DNA of 64,000 nucleotides from Paenibacillus phytorum (lineage in GTDB: Bacteria; Bacillota; Bacilli; Paenibacillales; NBRC-103111), in contig NZ_WHOA01000089.1 in the NCBI RefSeq assembly GCF_013141715.1, forward strand, positions 124,001 through 188,000, read 5' to 3'. Under the pieces are notes generated by a model. The model searched no databases and was not told the origin of the DNA. It was given only the letters and a program-made list of their open reading frames with translations. The position numbers were made by a program, and so were the translations under genes. This document shows positions 17,186 to 25,549 of this stretch, in pieces (the stretch's first letter is position 1; each line of letters starts with the position of its first letter).

Positions 17186-17292
17186 ATTTGCTACCTTCTT
17201 CCTTATTATCACTAAACATAATGTGCCATGCTTCTGAGCTAATTATGTGAGTAAATATCCGACTTTCTTATTCTTAGTATATGAAAAGAACA

Positions 17293-17333
17293 CAAAAACG
17301 CCTGTATGCACAAGGTGATCATACAGGCATTTT
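17293..17333 (-). terminator. Intrinsic terminator of fur
   Basis: AATGCCTGTATG and CATACAGGCGTTTTTG form a strong hairpin with a T-run on the minus strand. Confidence 0.85.
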
Positions 17334-17350
17334 CATTGTATAAACAGCTT

Positions 17351-17836
17351 CTATTCAGAAACTGTTATTTTAGATTTGTCCAATGAGTCCGGTTTTCCTC
17401 GATCGTTACAGCGATAGCATATACCTTGAAAATCAAGTCGATGATCTAGCACTTGAAAATGAAAATCTTGCTCTAACCGTTCTTCCAAAGGTCCGAGCCA
17501 ATCTTCCATAATTTCATCCACGGACCCGCATTGCACGCAGATTAAGTGATGGTGATGATGACGTGTACTGTCGTCACGTAAGTCGTAACGAGCGACACCG
17601 TCGCCAAAATTCATTTTCTCCAAGACATGCAGCTCACTCAGCAGCTCTAAAGTTCGGTAAACTGTCGCCAGTCCGATCTCTGGAGCCTTGTCCTTCACAA
17701 GCATAAACACATCTTCAGCACTTAAATGATCTTGTTCATTCTCTAAAAGTACGCGTACTGTCGCTTCCCGTTGAGGGGTTAGTTTGTACCCTTGGGATTG
17801 CAATTGCTGCTTAATCTTCTCGATCCTTGCTTCCAT
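17351..17836 (-). CDS. fur: Ferric uptake regulator family protein (Fur)
   Basis: Fur represses iron-uptake genes when iron-loaded. From ATG 17836, just after GGGGGAGG, it has 161 residues: a winged helix (YKLTPQREATVRVLLENE, then GLATVYRTLELLSELHVL) and a C-terminal metal domain with RHHHHHLICVQCGSVDEI and GICYRCND, two CxxC pairs for structural zinc. PerR and Zur have the same fold. The location next to spoIIM, yqzK and xerD matches B. subtilis fur, so Fur is preferred. No Fur box was recognised in its own upstream gap. Confidence 0.9.
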   Translation of the reverse strand: MEARIEKIKQQLQSQGYKLTPQREATVRVLLENEQDHLSAEDVFMLVKDKAPEIGLATVYRTLELLSELHVLEKMNFGDGVARYDLRDDSTRHHHHHLICVQCGSVDEIMEDWLGPLEERLEQDFHFQVLDHRLDFQGICYRCNDRGKPDSLDKSKITVSE

Positions 17837-17941
17837 ATGCCTCCCCCTCAGAAAGGTGGGCATCCAAGCCCAGTTTTAGCCACTCTTTTTATTATAGGGG
17901 GAGCTGACTGACAAAGTCAAACAGAAACATAAGCGGATCTG

Positions 17942-18583
17942 TTATCCATACAGGCCAACAAGCATAGGCGTTACCCATCTCATCATCAATTGCGACATAT
18001 ATCCTTCCCAAAGCGCTGCTCCAAGTAGGAAAACCCCCATCAGGAGAGTAAGCGTTGTATAACGCATAAAGGGCTGGTATATGTTTCCATTACGGCTCAT
18101 AAAGCGATTTTTGATCATATAGATCGAGAACGCCATAGCAGCTACACTACAGAATAGGATAGCCGGAATTACAATCAGATTCTGAGGCGCAACGGAAACA
18201 AGTGCAAATAACATGCCCTTCCAAGACATTTGGCCGACAAGATACCCAACCGTAAACCCAATTAACACACCTTTGAGAAAGTCCAAAACGAGAATCAATG
18301 GCAGCCCGACAATAGACAAACCAAAGAGCCATATCAACAAAATCCACTTCATATGCATGCCGAAAGCTTGAACGAACGATTGCTGGCTGTCAAACTCAGC
18401 GCCTTCATTAATTTCATGAAAGAAACTACCCAAATGACGAGTCATTTCTTGTTTTTGTTCCAAAGAAAGTGCATTCACCATCACGGCGCCGAACACGACC
18501 CCTATGATGAAAAGTACGGAGACGAATATAAATAGCGGCAAATTATCCTTCATATATTGTTTCATCGTTAGGTTCCTATTCAT
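17942..18583 (-). CDS. spoIIM: Stage II sporulation protein M
   Basis: SpoIIM forms with SpoIID and SpoIIP the complex that thins septal peptidoglycan during engulfment. The start at ATG 18583 has GGAAGGAG seven bases upstream and gives 213 residues with about five membrane segments, including the conserved GLPLILVLDFLKGVLIGFTVGYL region. The frame opens eight residues earlier without a site. It lies between the EndoQ-like gene and fur, as in B. subtilis. Confidence 0.93.
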   Translation of the reverse strand: MNRNLTMKQYMKDNLPLFIFVSVLFIIGVVFGAVMVNALSLEQKQEMTRHLGSFFHEINEGAEFDSQQSFVQAFGMHMKWILLIWLFGLSIVGLPLILVLDFLKGVLIGFTVGYLVGQMSWKGMLFALVSVAPQNLIVIPAILFCSVAAMAFSIYMIKNRFMSRNGNIYQPFMRYTTLTLLMGVFLLGAALWEGYMSQLMMRWVTPMLVGLYG

Positions 18584-18644
18584 CTCGCAGCTCCTTCCTT
18601 GTGTCAACCTCTACAAAGACAAGCTTATGAGCGAGTGCTGGAAA

Positions 18645-19823
18645 CTATGAACGATTTTTAACTTTGCCGTACCTACCCCCGCCTCCAACCTCAAGCTGTA
18701 AGGTGCCTTCTCGCGCCTTTACAATATAAGAAGCAATTTCTTCACCAATTTCACTTGCAAGCACATCTGGTGTGGTGCGATGCAGGACATTCATTTCCGT
18801 TCCGAAGCGGCGAAGCAATTGATCAAGCTTTTTAGGCCCTAGACCTGGGATAAATTCTAGTGGAACTTGAAAATGATACGGAGGTCGATAAGGAGGGAGG
18901 TAAGCCATTTCACGGTCCGCTAAGTTCAGAATCCGATCCATGACTCCTCTGACGATTTTATTGCTGCCACAGTCGGCACAGCGCTCGGCGGTCGTTTCAC
19001 TTTCATCCAGAACGGATTCGCATAAGCTGCAATAAGTTCGGTGGTATTTCCCAAGACGAGGATTAAGGCCGTAGTTGGCAATTATACCGCGTTCCTCTTG
19101 ACGATGCAGCGCTTTAACGAGCTCCTCATATGTAGGGGCAGCCAGCCTCATCTCGTTATACTCACGTCCAATTTTACCAAGAGAGTGCGCATCTGAGTTC
19201 GTGACGAATGTGAATGGATCAAGCTCCGAAATTAAACCAGCCATATCGGAATCAGCACTTAGTCCAAGCTCAACAGCAGAGATGCCTTTAAGATCAAGAA
19301 GGTGCTCCATCTTAGTAGACGCACTTCCGTACACACTTTTGTGCGGAGTGAAAATATGCGCGGGAATAAGGATGCCACCCCTGCCGAGCACCTCATCTTG
19401 AAGTACGCGAGCAGGTACATAAATGCGCTGAGAGCTTAGCTCCACATTTTTCATGTGACCCTTCATCCATTGAGTGAACCCCTGCATCACCGTAAGATTA
19501 GGCATATAGGCAAGCAAATGGGCCGGGCCCATGCCAGGATCGCGCACCTCTATTTCACTGCCCAGCATAATCGTCGTGTCCTGATAGCGGATGCCGCCGC
19601 CCTCCAACTCCACCATCTCACCCCGATCCAAGTACGCCATGATGTCATCCTGTACAGAAGGCGAGTGACAATCGATAATACCGATGATCTCCATTCCTTT
19701 TCTGACGGCAGCTTCCTGCGCAATATTGAAGAATGTCAGGTCATTCGCAGCGCTGATCTTCACCGCTTGTCCCTTCTCCGATCGACCTATGTGAATATGG
19801 AGATCAACATAATAAGATTTCAT
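18645..19823 (-). CDS. Endonuclease Q-like PHP-domain protein (YqxK)
   Basis: EndoQ nicks DNA 5' of deaminated bases such as uracil and hypoxanthine. The 392-residue protein has an N-terminal PHP metal site (DLHIHIG at 7-13, IIDCHSPS near 50, GSEIEV, PAHIFTPHKSVYG, TNSDAHSLG), a zinc finger (CSLC and CADC, about 267-290) and a C-terminal helix-hairpin-helix (PGLGPKKLDQLLRRFG). This is the layout of archaeal EndoQ and B. subtilis YqxK. It overlaps nothing and starts one base after nudF ends, so the two sanitation genes are cotranscribed. Confidence 0.9.
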   Translation of the reverse strand: MKSYYVDLHIHIGRSEKGQAVKISAANDLTFFNIAQEAAVRKGMEIIGIIDCHSPSVQDDIMAYLDRGEMVELEGGGIRYQDTTIMLGSEIEVRDPGMGPAHLLAYMPNLTVMQGFTQWMKGHMKNVELSSQRIYVPARVLQDEVLGRGGILIPAHIFTPHKSVYGSASTKMEHLLDLKGISAVELGLSADSDMAGLISELDPFTFVTNSDAHSLGKIGREYNEMRLAAPTYEELVKALHRQEERGIIANYGLNPRLGKYHRTYCSLCESVLDESETTAERCADCGSNKIVRGVMDRILNLADREMAYLPPYRPPYHFQVPLEFIPGLGPKKLDQLLRRFGTEMNVLHRTTPDVLASEIGEEIASYIVKAREGTLQLEVGGGGRYGKVKNRS

Positions 19824-20378
19824 TTAGATTTGACCTGTTAAAAGGTACAGCTGCCAGGCGTAAACAGCCATAATCGTCTTCGCATCGCTAATTCGACCTT
19901 CACGTATGTACTGCTGAGCTTGTTCCAAAGTAATCGCTTCGCATTCCAGGAATTCATCCTCATCCGGATTCGCTTCGCCCTTCACCAAATTTTCTGCGAT
20001 ATAGAGATGAATGATTTCATCCGCGAAACCTGGTGAGGTATAGAAGGAGCTGACTAACTTGATATTTTCAGTCCGAAAACCCGTTTCTTCCTCTAATTCG
20101 CGCAAGGCTGCCTTAAGCGGCTCTTCTCCTGCATCCAGTTTGCCAGCTGGGATCTCGACTTGGCTTTTCTCGAGCGGTTTTCGATATTGTTCCACAACGA
20201 TCATTTTATCCCCTAGCAGAGGAATAACAGCCACAGCGCCAGGGTGCTTCACGATTTCACGTGTTGCGGTTTCCCCATTTGGCAGCCTCACATGATCCAC
20301 CTGCAGCGAAATGATTTTACCTTTGAAAATAGGTTCGGTCTTAATGGTTATTTCTTCGAATTTTTTGTGTAATGTCAT
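19824..20378 (-). CDS. nudF: ADP-ribose pyrophosphatase (Nudix hydrolase)
   Basis: The enzyme hydrolyses ADP-ribose to AMP and ribose-5-phosphate. The 184 residues hold a full Nudix box (GKLDAGEE, then ALRELEEETGF, about residues 78-100: G-x5-E-x7-REUxEExGU) preceded by VEQYRKPLEKSQVEIPAG, which is typical of the ADPRase subfamily. It lies upstream of the EndoQ-like gene and divergent from mciZ, as in B. subtilis. The N-terminal 45 residues form the usual dimerisation sheet. Confidence 0.93.
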   Translation of the reverse strand: MTLHKKFEEITIKTEPIFKGKIISLQVDHVRLPNGETATREIVKHPGAVAVIPLLGDKMIVVEQYRKPLEKSQVEIPAGKLDAGEEPLKAALRELEEETGFRTENIKLVSSFYTSPGFADEIIHLYIAENLVKGEANPDEDEFLECEAITLEQAQQYIREGRISDAKTIMAVYAWQLYLLTGQI

Positions 20379-20474
20379 ACGAACACCTCATCCTTGTTAA
20401 AGTTGGTCTAACTTGTCCCATTCACGCATATCGTTCATTATATCAAAATTTCACCTGAAAAGAGGAAAATGGAT

Positions 20475-20675
20475 ATGAAGAGCTATGTAAATGACCGTCA
20501 AATTCGACTTGTAGGGAAAGCCTGGGAAATCAAGCGTCAATTGCAGCTCATGCTGCAGCAAGGTGGAAATACCATTACCCTAATGGATTATGTAACTGGT
20601 TTGCACAATCCGCAGCCGCACAAATCGCTTGGAAATAAGCCGGGTCCTGCGATAATTCCCTTCCCATCGAGGTAA
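20475..20675 (+). CDS. mciZ: MciZ-like inhibitor of FtsZ assembly
   Basis: The 66-residue protein contains RLVGKAWEIKRQLQ followed by an amphipathic stretch to TLMDYV. B. subtilis MciZ (40 residues) has LVGKAWEIRAKL at the same place. MciZ is made in the mother cell under sigma E and caps FtsZ filaments to block further Z-rings. The genomic position next to nudF is the same as in B. subtilis. Start: AGAGG is nine bases before ATG 20475 and only three before ATG 20469, so 20475 is preferred. The extra C-terminal tail of about 25 residues overlaps the antisense 3' end of the DUF3866 gene by 101 bp. Confidence 0.8.
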   Translation: MKSYVNDRQIRLVGKAWEIKRQLQLMLQQGGNTITLMDYVTGLHNPQPHKSLGNKPGPAIIPFPSR

Positions 20676-21732
20676 TGGGCTGTGGATACATGGAAAAAGC
20701 TTCAGTGATTTCTGCAATCGATGGGCTCGGCATGCCTACAATTCGGTGCAGCTGCAGATTCTGCGCTTGTTTCTGTACAACAGCACTTTCTTTCGCTTCC
20801 AAAAGTGGGAGAGGCACTACAGCCGGACATCTCGCTGCCAGCTGCAGCGCAGTAAGCGTATGATGACTAATGCCCTGATGCCGAATCCTTGGATCAGCAA
20901 AAGAAATTCTCGGAATGACCACTGGAATCCCACCAAGAGCGTATACAGCATTTACGAGCTCACCAACCTCAAGACCTGAAAAACCGTATCGGGTATTCGT
21001 TCCCACGATGCCTGGCCCCATGGTTACAACACTGATATCTGCCTTGACTATATGCTTCGCTGCAACTAATGCGCTATATTTGTTAACCGCCTCCACCTTA
21101 CCTCCGTAAGCTTGACCATAAGTAATGGTGGTTTTAAGCCATTCCATATTCTCAAGTATGGCCACATGCTCACTCCATGCAAGTGGAAGAGCCCCCCCAT
21201 CTGTCATGATATAGGCCACCTCCAAAGCACGATCAGATGATTTTCTTTGTTGATGTCGATATCTGAGCCAGCACATCACGACAGGCAGCATACTGTGCAA
21301 TTCTCCCAGTAAGACGGGCATCCCCTCTAGATTCATGTCACCTTGAAACACAGAATGAAACGAGCTGGCAGGCTCTTCAATAGCGAACACACTTCGCTGC
21401 ATCGGGGTATATTTGAGCTTCATGATGTGTCCATTTGAAGGTTTAGATGCTACATGGTGATCCGATTTTCGGTTACGAATTGATATTACGATATGAAACC
21501 CCCCTGAACCTAACCTCAACTTCATGGCTGTTACATTTAAATTAACCACGTCCCCTGGACTTAACAAAGGCATAGTATCGGTGTAGTGTACAGCGCGCTC
21601 AAGCGCACCGCTCCGCATCCATACCGTAACAATCTGTAGTCCCTCTCTGACCGAAACAATATCCGCAACCGTACCCTCATCCCGCATCATCAAGCCAGTT
21701 TCCCCTTCCTGGACGTGTCTTACTCGAAGCAT
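20575..21732 (-). CDS. DUF3866 family protein
   Basis: The 385-residue protein begins with a small beta-rich domain (about 1-85) and continues with a Rossmann-like region rich in TMGPGIVGTNTRYGFSGLEVG and HQGISHHTLTALQLA. These are marks of DUF3866, a Firmicute and actinobacterial family of unknown function. The repeated GPG-x-VGT and gated Gly segments suggest a nucleotide or sugar ligand, but this is a guess. The gene is convergent with mciZ and its last 101 bp overlap that gene on the opposite strand. No terminator was seen after it. Confidence 0.8.
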   Translation of the reverse strand: MLRVRHVQEGETGLMMRDEGTVADIVSVREGLQIVTVWMRSGALERAVHYTDTMPLLSPGDVVNLNVTAMKLRLGSGGFHIVISIRNRKSDHHVASKPSNGHIMKLKYTPMQRSVFAIEEPASSFHSVFQGDMNLEGMPVLLGELHSMLPVVMCWLRYRHQQRKSSDRALEVAYIMTDGGALPLAWSEHVAILENMEWLKTTITYGQAYGGKVEAVNKYSALVAAKHIVKADISVVTMGPGIVGTNTRYGFSGLEVGELVNAVYALGGIPVVIPRISFADPRIRHQGISHHTLTALQLAARCPAVVPLPLLEAKESAVVQKQAQNLQLHRIVGMPSPSIAEITEAFSMYPQPITSMGRELSQDPAYFQAICAAADCANQLHNPLG

Positions 21733-21777
21733 ATGTGGATTGTTTTCGTTTTACCCCACTATATCGGGTGAGTGAAT

Positions 21778-21831
21778 AAAAAAACCGACCAGCCCTGCCA
21801 TGAAAATTGGCACAGACTAATCGGTTTTCTA
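21778..21831 (-). terminator. Intrinsic terminator of the M20 peptidase gene
   Basis: AAAACCGA...GTGCC pairs with GGC...TCGGTTTTTTT across a long imperfect stem on the minus strand, with a seven-T run. Confidence 0.8.
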
Positions 21832-21843
21832 GAAAATGGTGAA

Positions 21844-22974
21844 TTAAACTTTCGCAGCTTCCTTCACGAGAGCAACGAGTAATTCAGCCGTTTTGACTAA
21901 ATCACTAATGGCAATATGTTCTTTTGTTGTATGGATTTCATGATAACCAACAGCGAGATTAACCGTTGGTATGCCCATTCCGTTGAAGATATTCGCATCA
22001 CTGCCGCCACCGGAGTGGAATGTTCGAGCTGTCAATCCCATTGTTGAGAGTGCTCTAGCGGTCAATTGTACAATCGGAGCAGTGTCATCATGCATATAGG
22101 AGGCATACACAATATCCGCGTTAAACTCGCATGTGGTGCCAGCATCAGCTGCAGCTGATTCACAAGCCTCTTTCATCGCTGCGATTTGCGCTTCCAGCTT
22201 ATGCTGAACGATACTGCGTGCTTCCGCTTCCATTTTCACTTTATCGCACACAACATTCAAAGGACCTACGCCTGAGAAACTGCCAATATTCGCAGTCGTT
22301 TCGCTGTCAATTCGACCGAGCGACATACGCGAAACCGCTTTACTCGCTACTTGGATGGCACTGATGCCATCTTCAGGATTAACACCGGCATGAGCCGATT
22401 TTCCGTGGAATATAATTTCTATTTCTGCACGCCCAGGCGCTGCTGTTGCAATATCGCCAATGGCGCCGTTAGAATCAAGTGCAAAGCCGAACTCAGCTTC
22501 CATAACGCTGCGATCCATCGCGCGGGCGCCTTTCAGACCGCTCTCTTCCCCTGCCGTAATAACGAATTGAACGCGGCCATGTGGGATGTTTTGCTCTTTT
22601 AACACTTGAATGCCTTCGATCATCGCCGCGATACCCGCTTTATCATCGCTGCCAAGAATCGTAGTTCCATCGCTGCGGATATAGCCATCATCGCCAATTT
22701 GCGGTTTGATACCTTTCCCAGGAGCTACCGTATCCATATGAGAAGTGAAGAAAATAGTCGGAATTGCTGCGTTGCTGTCGGTTGCTTCAAGTGTACAGAT
22801 CAAATTCCCTGATCCGTGGCCGCTTTTCGCCATCGAATTATCTTCCACAACATGCAACCCTAAACGACTGAACTTTTCTTTAAGAACGACACAAATCTCT
22901 TGCTCAAATCGGGTCTCGCTGTCTACTTGCACAAGGGAGATGAACTCTTCCACCAAACGATTTTGCTGAATCAT
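21844..22974 (-). CDS. M20 family metallopeptidase (YqjE / tripeptidase T-like)
   Basis: A zinc aminopeptidase-like protein of 376 residues. The metal ligands are seen in TSHMDTVAPG (His/Asp), GSDDKAGIAAM (Asp), TAGEESGLKGA (Glu-Glu, the second catalytic), FALDSNGAIG and YHEIHTTKEHIAI near the C-terminus. A lid domain lies at about 180-290. The best match in memory is B. subtilis YqjE and the tripeptidase T branch. Substrate is not certain. It is divergent from the prli42-like gene and ends in its own terminator. Confidence 0.88.
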   Translation of the reverse strand: MIQQNRLVEEFISLVQVDSETRFEQEICVVLKEKFSRLGLHVVEDNSMAKSGHGSGNLICTLEATDSNAAIPTIFFTSHMDTVAPGKGIKPQIGDDGYIRSDGTTILGSDDKAGIAAMIEGIQVLKEQNIPHGRVQFVITAGEESGLKGARAMDRSVMEAEFGFALDSNGAIGDIATAAPGRAEIEIIFHGKSAHAGVNPEDGISAIQVASKAVSRMSLGRIDSETTANIGSFSGVGPLNVVCDKVKMEAEARSIVQHKLEAQIAAMKEACESAAADAGTTCEFNADIVYASYMHDDTAPIVQLTARALSTMGLTARTFHSGGGSDANIFNGMGIPTVNLAVGYHEIHTTKEHIAISDLVKTAELLVALVKEAAKV

Positions 22975-23048
22975 GTACTTTCCTCCGATACACTCTATGA
23001 GTTACAATAAAACCGTACAAGCTTTTTCACGAAAAAGGAGTGAATCTT

Positions 23049-23153
23049 TTGTTACAGAATAAGCGTTGGTTTAAAATCGTGATTTACCTAATGCTGATCA
23101 CGATGGTGCTATCAAGCATATTGTTTACTGCGGGATTATTTTTTGATTCATAG
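23049..23153 (+). CDS. Prli42-like stressosome-associated mini-protein
   Basis: A TTG at 23049, eight bases after AAGGAG, opens a frame of 34 residues: a short basic head (MLQNKRWFK) then one membrane segment (IVIYLMLITMVLSSILF) and TAGLFFDS. The Lys-Ile-Val-Ile-Tyr-Leu-Met-Leu-Ile-x-Met-Val-Leu run is that of Prli42, which anchors the stressosome to the membrane in Listeria. It is divergent from the M20 peptidase gene and its stop lies one base from the stop of convergent bkdB, with no terminator between. A functional stressosome cannot be shown from this window. Confidence 0.72.
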   Translation: MLQNKRWFKIVIYLMLITMVLSSILFTAGLFFDS

Positions 23154-23154
23154 T

Positions 23155-24510
23155 TTAATAAATCTTTGTATCTGCGTTATAGCTTTCTAAATTTTCTTTC
23201 ACTCTCTGTAAGAACCTGCCACAGATGACACCATCAAGAATACGGTGATCCAGGGACAAACAAAGGTTAACCATCGAACGAACCGCAATCATATCTTGAA
23301 TAACGACAGGCTTCTTCACAATCGATTCGAAGGTCACAATAGCTGCTTGTGGGTAGTTGATGATCGGGTAAGACAGAATCGAACCGAAGGAGCCTGTATT
23401 ATTTACAGTAAATGTCCCGCCAACCATATCATTCAGCGATAATTTCCCCGCGCGTGTCTTCTTCGTCAATTCATCAATTTCTCTAGCTAGTCCTGCGATA
23501 TTTTTTTGATCCGCTTTTTTGATAACCGGAGTTAAGACCGAATCTTCCGTTCCTACGGACAACGAAATGTTAATATCGCGTTTCACGATAATTTTATCGA
23601 CGGCCCATACGGAGTTGATGATCGGGTAATCCTTAATGGCATTGACAACCGCCTTCAGCATGAATGCCAAATACGTTAAGTTAATGCCTTCTCGGCGCAT
23701 AAACTCGTCTTTCACTTTATTCCGCAGAACAACAAGATTCGTTACATCGACCTCAATCATTGTCCAAGCATGCGGAATTTCTGTTACACTCTGGCGCATT
23801 TTTGAAGCAATGGCATTGCGCATTGGCGTTACGTCAATGAAATGCTCATTGCGAGCGTCTAATGAATGTCCTTCCGCTTCAATCAGCGGCGTTTGTGGAT
23901 TAGCTGACAGATGGATGCCAGAGCTGCGAACAGGCTGGTGAGCCTGCTGCGAATCTGCTTGTGCAGCGGTTTGAGGAGCAACTGCAGCTGCCGGTTGATT
24001 TGTTTGCACTGCGGCAGGAGCTGCATTCGCTCCACCGGAGGCGATGAATTGCTCAACGTCCTTACGCGTAATTCTTCCGCCAAGACCCGTCCCCGCAACG
24101 CGAGACAAATCTACACGATTGTCTTGCGCAAGCCTTTGCACAGCTGGAGAATAACGACCACGCATGCTTTGGTCTGAGTCTTCCGCCAGCGCGGTTCCAG
24201 CATGACTAGCAGCTGCAGCTCCTGCGGTTGATGCTCCGTTCGCTAAAGCTGCACCCGGCTCTTCAATCAAACAAATGGCTTCGCCAACAGCAGCTGTCTC
24301 GCCATCGCCGACAATAATTTTTACAAGTGTACCTTCAATTGGTGAAGGCATTTCCGTATTCACTTTCTCTGTGAAAAGCTCACAAAGCACATCGTATTGT
24401 TCAATATAATCGCCAGGCTTCTTGAGCCATTTGCCTATTGTAGCCGAAACGAGGCTCTCCGCTAGATGCGGGACCGTTACCTCGGTTAGTCGGCTGTTGG
24501 TTTGGTTCAT
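23155..24510 (-). CDS. bkdB: Branched-chain 2-oxo acid dehydrogenase E2 (dihydrolipoyl acyltransferase)
   Basis: E2 transfers the branched acyl group from lipoyl-lysine to CoA. The 451 residues hold an N-terminal lipoyl domain with Lys49 in LFTEKVNTEMPSP, an Ala-rich linker, the peripheral subunit-binding domain (RYSPAVQRLAQDNRVDLSR, about 120-155), a second Ala/Pro/Gln linker and the catalytic domain ending with the active-site histidine in LDHRILDGVICG. It is the last gene of the lpdV-bkdAA-bkdAB-bkdB run. Branched acyl-CoAs feed iso/anteiso fatty acid synthesis. Confidence 0.93.
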   Translation of the reverse strand: MNQTNSRLTEVTVPHLAESLVSATIGKWLKKPGDYIEQYDVLCELFTEKVNTEMPSPIEGTLVKIIVGDGETAAVGEAICLIEEPGAALANGASTAGAAAASHAGTALAEDSDQSMRGRYSPAVQRLAQDNRVDLSRVAGTGLGGRITRKDVEQFIASGGANAAPAAVQTNQPAAAVAPQTAAQADSQQAHQPVRSSGIHLSANPQTPLIEAEGHSLDARNEHFIDVTPMRNAIASKMRQSVTEIPHAWTMIEVDVTNLVVLRNKVKDEFMRREGINLTYLAFMLKAVVNAIKDYPIINSVWAVDKIIVKRDINISLSVGTEDSVLTPVIKKADQKNIAGLAREIDELTKKTRAGKLSLNDMVGGTFTVNNTGSFGSILSYPIINYPQAAIVTFESIVKKPVVIQDMIAVRSMVNLCLSLDHRILDGVICGRFLQRVKENLESYNADTKIY

Positions 24511-24565
24511 GGGTGTACCTCCTAAGTTCAGGAAATGATCAATATAAGGAATTTAGATATGTAAA

Positions 24566-25546
24566 TTAGAACATAGCAAGCTGGTGCATGGCATCCTTCA
24601 GCTTATCTGCATTGAGAAGGAAAAATTTCTCCATGGGTGGATTGCTGCCCACTGCCGGAACGTCTGGGCCACAAAGTCTTGCGATAGGCGCATCTAGTTC
24701 GAACAGCATTTCTTCGGCGATAATCGCCGACACTTCTGCGCCAACGCCACCAGTTTTGTTGTCTTCATGGGCGATGAGCACTTTGCCTGTTTTCCTAGCA
24801 GCCTCCAAAATAGCCTCTTTGTCAAGTGGCTGTAGGGAGCGCAGGTCAAGTACGTGTGCGGAAATACCTTCCTTCGCAAGCTCTTCAGCTGCTTGTAAGG
24901 CATAATTTACAACCATGCCGTAGGCGATAACTGTAATGTCTGTGCCCTGACGTTTGATGTCGGCCTTGCCGATCGGCACGATATAATCGTCATCTGGTAC
25001 GTCCGCAGATAGTGCCAGATAGCACTTCTTGTGCTCGAAGAATAACACAGGATCAGCATCTCGGATTGCTGCCTTCAGCAGACCCTTAGCATCATATGGA
25101 TTCGAAGGCGCTACGATCTTAACACCCGGTGTGCCAAAGAAAACAGATTCCGGACATTGGGAATGGTATAAGGCACCTGCTCCGGTCGCACCGTATGGAG
25201 CACGAATGACAATTGGGCATGTCCAGTCATTATTAGAACGATAACGAATCTTAGCTGCTTCACTAAGAATTTGATTCGTTGCTGGGAAGATGAAATCAGC
25301 AAACTGAATTTCGGCGATCGGTTTCATCCCATACATCGCCGCACCAATAGCCACACCTACGATGGCAGACTCTGCTAGCGGCGTGTCAAGTACACGCTCT
25401 TCACCAAACAAATCACGCAGCCCTTTGGTCGTGTTCAAGACACCACCTTTACCAACATCTTCACCGAGTACGAAGACGTTATCATCCTGCTGCATTTCCT
25501 CCTGCATGGCAGAGCGGATTGCTTCCAAATATGTAATTACAGCCAT
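24566..25546 (-). CDS. bkdAB: Branched-chain 2-oxo acid dehydrogenase E1 beta subunit
   Basis: The 326-residue protein is the transketolase-like Pyr and C-terminal part of E1. It shows VFVLGEDVGKGGVLNTTKGL (about 24-43), TPLAESAIVGVAIGAAMYGMKPIAEIQFADF and HSQCPESVFFGTPGVKIVAPSNP. With E1 alpha it decarboxylates 2-oxoisovalerate and similar acids using thiamine diphosphate. It begins four bases after the bkdAA stop. The downstream E2 gene is 55 bp on. Confidence 0.94.
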   Translation of the reverse strand: MAVITYLEAIRSAMQEEMQQDDNVFVLGEDVGKGGVLNTTKGLRDLFGEERVLDTPLAESAIVGVAIGAAMYGMKPIAEIQFADFIFPATNQILSEAAKIRYRSNNDWTCPIVIRAPYGATGAGALYHSQCPESVFFGTPGVKIVAPSNPYDAKGLLKAAIRDADPVLFFEHKKCYLALSADVPDDDYIVPIGKADIKRQGTDITVIAYGMVVNYALQAAEELAKEGISAHVLDLRSLQPLDKEAILEAARKTGKVLIAHEDNKTGGVGAEVSAIIAEEMLFELDAPIARLCGPDVPAVGSNPPMEKFFLLNADKLKDAMHQLAMF

Positions 25547-25549
25547 AAT

